64,000 nucleotides of DNA from Phallusia mammillata (taxonomy: Eukaryota; Chordata; Ascidiacea; Phlebobranchia; Ascidiidae). This document shows, in pieces, positions 25,849 through 64,000 of this stretch (positions are counted from its first letter, which is position 1; each line of letters opens with the position of its first letter). The stretch is from the NCBI GenBank assembly GCA_003260075.1, contig QLIY01000306.1, positions 64,512-128,511 of the forward strand, read 5' to 3'. A program made the translations under genes and the position numbers. The notes beneath the pieces were generated by a model. That model ran no database searches, had not been told where the DNA came from, and worked only from the letters and a program-made list of their open reading frames with translations.

Positions 25849-27387
25849 TATGCGACGCGTCGATGCCGTTTCACACTCAACAAAATGGCCGCCAGCCGAT
25901 CCCCGACTCCAAACATGGGACCAACAGCCCCGAGAATCCAATGCATCACAACCAAGCCAAGCCTTACTTTAATTATCACGATCAGTTAATGTACCTAATT
26001 CGCCACTGCAGTCAAAACTACACTCCAAGCTGTACTAAAACTGAAGACCAAAAATTGGAACAGGCCCAACGTAACGATGACGTCATTGTGATTGATGACG
26101 TCAAGAATGTTCAACGACGACAGGACGTTTCGAGCCCCGAGAGTACGACGACGGATTACGTCACAAAGACAATGTCACGTGATTCTGAGGAAAAGACAAG
26201 CGGCAGCGATACGTCATCACTTTCTGTTGATGAAGTTGCATTACGTCAAGCATCGCCGAGTGACGAAACTTCGCCGAAAAGGAAACAGCGCCGCTACCGG
26301 ACGACCTTTAACACTTTTCAGCTGGAGGAGCTAGAGAGGGCGTTCCAGAAAACCCACTACCCTGATGTATTTACCAGGTCAGTGTATGGAATTTATCATA
26401 ATTCATGAAAACCTTTTTATAGTGTAAGCAAAACATTTTGTTGTATTCAAAAGTTGATTTTTTACAAATACGGGCAAAATGGAGAAACGGGTAACAAAAC
26501 ATTTTGTTGTATTCAAAAGTTGATTGTTTTTTACAAATACATAAAACCTTGTTTTTCAAGCGCATTCCTGAACTTAACTAGAAACAAACAAGGCAGTATA
26601 TTTGTATAGAAAATGTAGTTTCCACAGCAACATGCTTTAAACAAATATATTGACTTGTTTTTTTCTGGTTAGGATCTTTAAAACCGTGAATTGTGTAAAT
26701 TAACTTTTTTTAAATGAACTTTAATTGATTTCTGTCGCCTAATGATGTTTTTCTAAATTTTCAGAGAGGAACTTGCTTTGCGTGTCGATCTTACGGAGGC
26801 TAGAGTTCAGGTAATACTTGCTATTTGACCAAGTTTCATATGTTTGTGAACATTACGAAATTATCTATTCTAACTCTGCGTTAATGTTGCAGGTCTGGTT
26901 TCAAAACCGGCGGGCAAAATGGAGAAAACGGGAAAAACAGGGAATTTTCAACCAATTAGGGGCAGTCCCAGGTATGACGTCATTTCCGACGTCATCCTAC
27001 TTTGATCCGACCTTGCTACGTCACATGTTGACTAATCCTTCATCGGAAGAATGCAAGTCACCTAGCGGTCAAGTTTCACCAGTTGCGGTCGCCGCTGGGT
27101 GGCAGCAGCAGTTGGCTTTGGCGGCCGCCTTGCATCGAGTGCAGAAATCAGCACCGGTTATGCCTTTGCATTTGGCTGGACTTGGACCACTCAGAAGCCC
27201 ACTGAGTTATATTTTTCCACCCGGACTGTGCGCGAACAGAGGCGCACCGCGCGTGGTGGGAGGTTCTTTTCCTTTGCAACAAAACAATCCGATTGTTTTC
27301 CCCAGCGAAACCCAACCTGTTTTTGCGCTCCCAAAACACTGCCCTATTGCACAGACCACAGCTCAAATGAAGCGGGTGCCTGAATAA
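25416..27387 (+). CDS. ARX: ARX-type paired-class homeobox transcription factor
   Basis: Exons 25416-25578, 25725-26377 (contains C31), 26765-26810, 26893-27387 (TAA). The start ATG ([19 protein letters not shown]) is followed at once by an octapeptide/eh1-like motif YSIDRLL, comparable to SSYCIDSIL in vertebrate ARX. The homeodomain runs 26286-26937 and is split by two introns, the second between residues 46 and 47 as is usual in this class. It carries [25 protein letters not shown] and [15 protein letters not shown], so position 50 is Gln. An acidic, serine-rich region precedes it. No C-terminal OAR (aristaless) motif is visible before the stop. The C31 run at 25817-25847 shifts frame between the upstream and downstream parts of exon 2. 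In other animals ARX acts in forebrain interneurons and related tissues. Confidence 0.88.
25817..25847 (+). other. C31 filler inside ARX exon 2
   Basis: The frame entering from the acceptor at 25725 and the frame leading into the homeodomain differ by one across this run. Two good coding stretches separated by a pure C run indicate a missing or wrongly sized segment, not a polyproline tract. Confidence 0.75.
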
Positions 27388-29111
27388 GTAACTCCAATTT
27401 AAATTGTGTTGTGCCATAATGCCATTACAGCCTGTATTTTTTTTACCTAACACCAATTTAACCCTTATTACTATAGTTTTGATCACTTACTGCTTTTACA
27501 AACGGTGGAACCAAAATCCCACTTAACTTTGGTAACAGCGCAGCCTTCATAGCTTTTAGCCTTTTAGAGTAGACGCCCAACTCACATAAAAGCATCACGT
27601 GACAAGCGCGACGTCATGAATACGTCACGCACAGCTTGTAGCTCGTTCAGTTGTTCAATCCAACAATTGCTATACCTCAGCATGCGCGAAGCTGTATCAC
27701 TGCCACATGCAGAACAAGTCGATCCTGTTATTTTTGTATTAACAGCCTATGTCAACGTATTTCGCATTTGTTTATCACCGACATGTATTCCATGTACAGA
27801 TTATTTACATTTACCAAGTTCCTTGGTCATTTCAACGTTGTTGGTCCTAACCTAACGCATATCGTTGTCATCATTATGAATAAAAAAAATACCGTATGTA
27901 GCCTATATGAAGTCATCCAGTTATTTTGTGTTGTGATCAAGTAGAAAAATTAGATATTCTATTGTATACTAAAATTGTCTATTAGGAGTTAAATATTTTC
28001 GGAAACAACCCCAGTAAGAGTTGAATTAGTTTTCGGCAAACCCAATGTTTAAATTATTTTTTTTTAAAACCTTCCTAAAACTTAAGTGCCTTGGCAAAGT
28101 TGTTAAATATTCATTAATTAGGTTTCGGGCAATCCTTAGAAGGCAGGTGGGTACAGGCCACTACAAAATAATCAATCCATCAATAAAACTTCTTAGAATA
28201 CTGAAGGTCATGGCTATCAGGGTTAGAGAAAGGGTCTGCAATTACAAGAACGTTATATTTCTCAATTTCATATGCCCTTTTGGGCTTAGTGTTTTAATGT
28301 TAGTCTTCATGCGTTTACATATGGCGTTTATTAGCCTGCCACACCCTGAGCGTTGCATAAAGATTGCGCATATTAATAGAATAGATTATGTTAATCCTCA
28401 ATTGTCACTTGCGCCTTTTCAACACCCCATAACTTTCTACCAGTACACCCTTATGTAATCATCAATTAGTCGCTATATATGCACAAGCCTTGTAACAAAC
28501 GAGAAAAACAAATCGAGAACATACCGGTACCTAAATGATCATAGCGTTCAATAACTTGGAAAACGGCTGTAATTATAGGACTTAATTTATTCGAACATCA
28601 GCTTATGTAGCAATATAGATTTGGGAATAAAGATTGCATGCAATTGCAAGCGCAGATTGTTTTTTTTGCGCTGTATTTGACGTCATTAAAGGACATTACA
28701 AAAGCACTAGGCGTCGCAAGAGAGCTGTTTGTTTGATTTTTTTCGTGCAAATGGTACAAAATTACAAATGACCCAACGTGCAAACTGCAAAGGCAAGAAA
28801 AAGGCAGTTGTAGTTTCATGCCCGGTCTAGTTAATTGTCAAACTGACATGGGTATAGTGTTGATACACTTACCGCAAATTCAAAACTCGTTAAAAATAAA
28901 TTTTGCTGTTTTACAAATTAAAAGCAATGAATGCTAATTGCTAATGCATATTGAATCTGTTTTTTTAATGAAATGAGGGCAATTGTTCCTGTTTTAATTG
29001 AGTGTATCGGTTTGGTGTTTGCCTGAAATATTGTTGTGTATTACTGAAATAACATTTAATATAGAGGTAAAGTGTCTAACTGACTAACCATTTTTTCAGA
29101 TTTTATTTGTT
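27388..29111. other. Intergenic, nothing recognised
   Basis: ARX 3' flank and NUDT8 5' flank. Several ACGTCA words occur near 27600. Reading frames of 80-137 codons here have no recognisable product. Confidence 0.5.
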
Positions 29112-30683
29112 ATGTATTTTTATGTCAGGCAATCATGTGTCTGGCAATTAGGTAACAGATGTGGACAATTTTTTTTCCAAGCTCGGCATATATCATCATC
29201 TAGCTACAATGATGCCATTAGAAACGTCCTTTCCGACGAAAATAAAGAGAGAACTATTCAAAATGTCACAAAGTACAATGAAGATATAAATGTGGCCAAA
29301 AAATTATCTCAAACTGCCGCAGTTCTTGTTGCACTGTGTTACACGAACAATGTCCCTTGTATGTTGCTTACAGTTCGGCCAAGTCACATGAAAAAGCACG
29401 CCGGTGAAGTAAGGTAAACTCTGACCCTGACAAAGCTTTTGTGCTAAAACTTGTGCTTATATTGAAACCCTTTGTTCTAACTGTAGGTTTTTGTAAACAA
29501 GTATTGTTGTTCTAGCAATTAAGTCATAAATAATCGACATTTTGACATTCATTACAAGATGCCTTCATCAGGATAATGGCATATCTTGCAAGACAAATTT
29601 CTTATGAAGCGACAAATCACAACCAACTAAACACCAAAAAACTGAGATAACAAGATCTTGCGGCTGCAAGCTCGCACCAACGTAGTGATCAAACAAGTTA
29701 GGTGGTGAAATGGCTGAACTGTAGGTTTTTATTACAGCTTTCCAGGGGGTGGTATGGACTATGGTGACACTTCAGTGATAGATACAGCGCTGCGGGAAAC
29801 TGAAGAAGAAATCGGTTTTCCTAAAAGCAAAGTTGATGTGTGGGCAACAATAAAACCCCTTCCAGACAGGGTGAGAACAACCCCAAGTTGTTACAGCTTT
29901 AAGCTATAATTTTAAGTCTTAGTTGTTTTATCATTTGTACACTGTTAAAAAGCATATCCTTTGCACAGTCCTATTTCATTTTTATCGCTTTCAAAGTAAT
30001 ACCCTACCTCCAAATCCAATTACTCATCCTTCGTTAAATGGGATTGCTTGTTAAACGATGTTAAGTTTAGTTTAAAGCATAAATTATACTAATCTGAAAC
30101 TGAAATTATAGTTTTTACAGAAAGCTACAAAGGCTGTTTATCCAGTCATTGGTAATCTCGGCCATGTTGATCCCTCTGATCTTAAGGTGAATCCAAATGA
30201 GGTAGGAAATAGGCATTAGTGTAATATTTAAAGTCAAAACATTGGATGTGTCATCACAGACAATTTTTTTGGCATATTTATTTCGATTACCAGAGTTTTG
30301 TACTTAGGTTTGTAAAATGCAATTAATATATAATTAATGCAACTACATGTAAGTAACCAATACTACATCGTTACCCACAAATAAAAAATGGACTTGTTTG
30401 AATAAACAAAACTTTAAACTTGCTTTTCCATTGTGTCAACTTTCAGGTGGAAAAAGTTATGTGCATTCCAATTGAATTTTTACTTGACCCATACAACTTT
30501 GGGACAACTCGCTTTCGAGTAAAGAACAACAAGCCTTCTCCATTTAGCTATACAATGCCTATTTATTTTACAAAACCCCATATTTGGGGGTTAACAGGTA
30601 CTTTTGTTAATTTATCGTTAATGTTTTTAATTCCAGAATGGCATAAACCATTAACTAAAGGCAGATTTCATGTAAAAAAATAA
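29112..30683 (+). CDS. NUDT8: Mitochondrial CoA diphosphatase-like Nudix hydrolase (NUDT8-like)
   Basis: Exons 29112-29413, 29738-29870, 30121-30201, 30447-30683 (TAA); 250 residues, in phase. Members hydrolyse CoA and its esters to 4'-phosphopantetheine (or acyl-phosphopantetheine) and 3',5'-ADP. The N-terminus is Arg/Ser-rich with few acids up to ISSSSYN, compatible with a mitochondrial targeting sequence. The Nudix box is in exon 2: [10 protein letters not shown], then [12 protein letters not shown], giving the REXXEEXG core; the usual first Glu is Asp, as in CoA-type family members. [16 protein letters not shown] precedes it. Exon 4 ends with [16 protein letters not shown], matching the human NUDT8 C-terminal pattern recalled (VWGLT). 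NUDT7 is the main alternative, but no peroxisomal SKL-type end is present (it ends HVKK). AATAAA lies near 30768. Confidence 0.85.
29530..29576 (-). repeat. Decayed copy of the CTGATGA/GAAAC repeat
   Basis: The minus strand reads CTGATGAAGGCATCTTGTAA, then a decayed version of the 48743-48810 sequence ending in CGATTATTTA. It lies in intron 1 of the NUDT8-like gene. Confidence 0.5.
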
Positions 30684-31777
30684 GTTTTTTTGTTGGTTTT
30701 AAATATGATTTTAATAACTTTGATTTGGTGATACTGTAACCCCTTTCCATGTCTGGATGTGATATTTACAATAAAGTGAATAATAAACTAGGTTTATTTG
30801 TGGTGCAGCATTACACACAAGCCATACTGTAAAATTGTTTACCAAAATGTGTATTATTGGCCATGTCTAGTCACTTGTATTGATTAATCAACCTCAGCCA
30901 ATGATTTAAAATGTTTAAATTGCCTTACCCTCCAAATGCTTGTTTTCCTATATGTTACTGCAATTGCAGACCCTAATTATTGCACTGTGGCATCTGTTTT
31001 TATGAAATATAGTTTGAATAATACAATTTGTAATGATAACGAATGCATCACTTGTAATTACTAGGTGCATTTTTGTTTTTACTGCGATATTGCTGTTTTC
31101 TATTAACGCTCTCTATTACTGTGTTTGCATTTTGTCATAAAAAAAACAGTAGTTTTTACAACTGTTTTTAATTTCTGATACATACATATCTCATTTCTTT
31201 CATGTCAAAAATGACAAGCTTTTTTTGCAAAATTAAGATTACGCAACAATTTTTTTTCTGGCAATCTATAGACTTGGATTCTGCCAATTAAACAGAACTT
31301 GATATTGAACCATATGCAATTAAACAGATTCTCTATTTTATGTCCTAAACATTTTCTTGGCTAAGCTGTCTTCTGAAATTTGTATGAGCCTTTTTTTATG
31401 CCAACCACACTTCGCTTCAAACACTTATTCAAGCGCACAATGCTTTGTCAGGATGTATTGACGTCACATACGAAACACAGCAATAAAATATGTCTTTGTA
31501 CAAATCTCTGGAGGCCAAAGTCATGTTTCAAGGTAAGGTAAGCATCACATTTTTTTAACTTAGTTTATATAATTGTAATCCAAATAAAACCTTAAACCTG
31601 CAGTATCATAGAAATGTTTAAAAGCAAAACACTTTTACATCTATGAGAACAAAAGGATGTTTAGAAAAAGAGTAACAACAGCAGTGTCAGAAAACAGGTA
31701 TAGTTTTTTTCAGTAACTTGTTGAACAGTGGTGAATTAGGAATATCAAGTGCAAGAAACAATAAAGCAGGGTTAAAG
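30684..31777. other. Tail-to-tail region of the NUDT8-like gene and CFAP107
   Basis: The two genes converge here. It holds the polyadenylation signals of the NUDT8-like gene (AATAAA near 30768) and AT-rich sequence without other recognised features. Confidence 0.6.
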
Positions 31778-36153
<4,376 letters not shown>

Positions 36154-38378
36154 TTCGTTTGCTTTAACCCAGCAAACTAATAAGGTAAGGCAAAAACTAT
36201 GTAGACTTCAGGTTATGAAACACCACAGCAAAAAATCCTTCCCGGCAAAAATTCATTGACCAGCGTCCGTTGCTACGCGATGTGATGCGTCATAGACCTA
36301 GCTGTTTGGCGACACTCAGCGGGTATTTTTAATTTTTATGTTGAAAGTAAATATTTTATTGACAAAAACAAGGCGTTACTTTGTTAATTTGTTTTTTATG
36401 TCAAAAATTTTAAACATACTTTAACCATGAAACACTATCTTGAATGTCCTTGGGCCTTGTGTAAAAAGCTGGAGTTCGTTTTTGCTTTTAATTTGTGCCT
36501 ATTAAAAATATTTAATTAAACAGTAGATAGTAAAAAATGGGCTTTTATTTCGGTTTGAGTGTTGCTAACTTGGTGTCAAGATTAACAAACTGAATGCAGA
36601 ATGCAGCCAGCCAATAACAACTAATTTCAACATACACTGAACTAACTTGCATTGTGATGTAACACACCAAACAATAATCCGCTTTTATCAATATGCAAAC
36701 AGAAACTTATGTTTGATAACTACGCGGTAGAATCGTATGCTTTTGCGTTGGTCTTATCCTAAATATTTAAGCCCTTGTAGTTAGTCTCCTACTGCAAATA
36801 GGGAAGGTACACACAGGGTTATGTAACACACGGCGTAAAAAAAATATATCAAGGGCATCAGTACCACATGACAATTGGCACATCAGCTAAGTTTAGGGTA
36901 ATAAATAAGCATGTCTGTTCATGCCACAAGTTTATTTTTCGACTTTTTGACAAGAAAAACAAAATTCACTTGATAGAATTTTCCAGAAATTATGAAACTA
37001 TGGGCCAGTGGTTCTCAATCTTTCATGCACCGTGGCCCCCTAAAAAGAATTTTCGGGCCTCGTGGTCCTCTAAAAGTAATTCCTTAAAACTTGTGGCCCT
37101 CTACCAAAAATATAAATGGCAAACTCAACGAAATTGTGGGTCTTCTATTTCAGTAAAACTAAAATGAGGTGCTGTTTTCTATTGCGCATTTAATAAGATT
37201 CGAAAAAAGTGATGCTTTCGGTACAAAAATTTTTTGGAAATTGTTTGTATATTAAAGGGGCAAACGAAATTATTAAAGAATTGAGCACCTTGGTTTTATA
37301 AACACTTTTTGTTCGTAAGTGTTACAATTTAACTTCATTTGTTATTTATTGTACAACGGCGATTCCAAGTTTAATAAAGCTACACACCATAAAGAGAAAA
37401 GCTATACATTTCCAAAAAAATAATATGCTCCAACTTCGCCAGACCAAGATTTGTTATTATTTCGACAAACAACGTCTTAGAAAATATGACTATCTTTATT
37501 ATTAAGCAATTTTTGTTTTAGAAAGCTGGAATAGTTGGCGAAGGTCTTGTTTTGTGAAGACTAAACATTTTGTTAGGCATCGTTATGTGAATTACCTCGG
37601 ATAAGTTGCTTAAATGCAAATGTATTCTCGGCTTAAAATGTTTAGTTTTCACTTTTCAGTTGTTATTTGTAGCTGCAAGTCGGTCGTAGACCTATGGTTA
37701 TATAAGAGCCCCATGACCCATTCCATGTTCTTGCACGTGGTACGGAGCGTCGCCTGAACACCATTAACTTGGAATATCCTGCATTTTATGAGCCTGCCAC
37801 AGGTGTGATGAGTTTACCGCTTGTGTGTTGTGTGTAGGCCTACATACGTACGAAATATTTGCACATAAATAAGTTGACGGGTCTCACGGAGGCTCACAAC
37901 ATGATACCGGTCGGCTTGTGTCAATATAAAGTCAGTTATTGCACCTAGTATCAACTGGTACATGCATAGGTTGCTTGTTTGCAAGCGAGGTCATATCACT
38001 GCCTCGTCTCACAACGGTTGGTGTTCGATTGTGTCGATGCTGTCACCAGTACGTGTCAGTAAGGCCCCACATTAAACAACAGAAATGTTGATTGTGTAAA
38101 AATAAAACCTTTACAACGGGCTCGTTATATTTGTTGTCTAGGCGCTTGACTTGCTGCATGTCTGAAAAGCTTGCATGCGTGGAATACTAGGCATTTTTCG
38201 TCATCTTTCAAAAATTAACATTTAAAAGTACAAACAATGTATTTTACTTTTTCTATCTCTAAATTTTATATTTTTGGAATGATATTTTTGATTTTTGTCA
38301 GTTTTAAACTTGTTTGCACATTGTTGGCAGAAAGTTATAGTTTTTAGGAAAATGTGTTAATGTGCGATTACCATCATT
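36154..38378. other. Divergent intergenic region between CFAP107 and the lectin gene
   Basis: It separates the 5' ends of CFAP107 (minus) and the modular lectin gene (plus). It contains an X-box-like half site at 36269 and a hAT-like end near 37004 (CAGTGGTTCTCAATC). No coding exon is recognised. Confidence 0.55.
36269..36281. promoter_or_regulatory. Imperfect X-box (RFX) site upstream of CFAP107
   Basis: GTTGCTACGCGAT lies about 115 bp before the CFAP107 start codon. The GTTGCTA half is a good RFX half-site (GTAGCAAC on the gene strand); the other half is imperfect. RFX factors activate motile-cilia genes, so position and gene identity agree. Confidence 0.4.
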
Positions 38379-63589
<25,211 letters not shown>

Positions 63590-63669
63590 ATATTTTAGCT
63601 GAAGTGTTTTAGTTACACTCATCTTCGCTGAAGTTTGATTGTTTTCAAATATAAAATGGTGATACAATT

Positions 63670-63992
63670 CACTCACAGATTTTGACAAGAAACAGAAAAG
63701 GCAATATAATTTTTAAAAAACACAACACAAGCAAGAAATAAGAAGTATCGAAACGTTATGTTTCTTTAGAAATATATTGAATTGTCAGTTTCTTGTTATA
63801 GAATATGATTTTGGCAAAATGTATTGGGGGGGGGGCATTTTGACAAGAAACAGAAAAGGCAATATAATTTTTAAAAACACAACACAAGCAAGAAATAAGA
63901 AGTGTCGAAACATTTTGTTTCTTTAGAAATATTCTGAATTGTCAGTTTCTTGTTATAGAATATGATTTTGGCAAAATGTATTGGGGGGGGGG
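63670..63992 (+). repeat. Direct duplicate across G10
   Basis: 63680-63825 and 63838-63982 are near-identical (TTTTGACAAGAAACAGAAAA...), separated and followed by G10 runs. Confidence 0.85.
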
Positions 63993-64000
63993 ACAGGATT

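Overview
The window looks like nuclear DNA of an ascidian tunicate, most likely Ciona or a close relative. The reasons are AT-rich sequence, many short GT-AG introns, chordate-type genes, abundant small DNA-transposon derivatives (MITEs), a tRNA-derived SINE, and duplicated blocks that differ by about 4%, as expected for two haplotypes of a very heterozygous animal. The species call is inference. Genes were assembled by joining exons by eye from splice signals, reading phase and recalled family sequences; no search was run.

Layout. (1) 19-19448, + strand: DNA polymerase alpha catalytic subunit (POLA1), about 23 exons covering roughly the C-terminal two thirds of the protein to the stop; its 5' exons lie before the window. 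(2) 19449-25415: intergenic DNA with repeats and assembly gaps. (3) 25416-27387, +: ARX-type homeobox gene. (4) 29112-30683, +: NUDT8-like mitochondrial Nudix hydrolase, four exons. (5) 31778-36153, -: CFAP107, a ciliary microtubule inner protein, five exons. (6) 38379 to past the window end, +: a large secreted or membrane-anchored modular gene read as signal peptide, CTLD x4, discoidin (with a trefoil exon inside its intron), trefoil, CTLD, SUEL-type galactose lectin, discoidin, LCCL, CTLD. All visible junctions between modules up to the LCCL domain use phase 1 introns, the signature of exon shuffling.

The POLA1-ARX adjacency matches the human X chromosome, where POLA1 and ARX are neighbours, and suggests an old chordate linkage, although both genes are on the same strand here.

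A strong technical signal runs through the window. Pure C runs (before about 33.1 kb) and pure G runs (after about 41.0 kb) of 8 to nearly 190 bases sit at gaps, usually between near-identical direct duplicates. They behave like gap filler or haplotype-join marks, not real homopolymers. They break several exons (POLA1, ARX, both the second discoidin and the LCCL domains, the last CTLD) and create false polyproline and polyglycine reading frames.

The genes do not form a pathway: replication, neural or developmental transcription, mitochondrial CoA turnover, motile cilia and extracellular recognition. The most novel item is the modular lectin gene.
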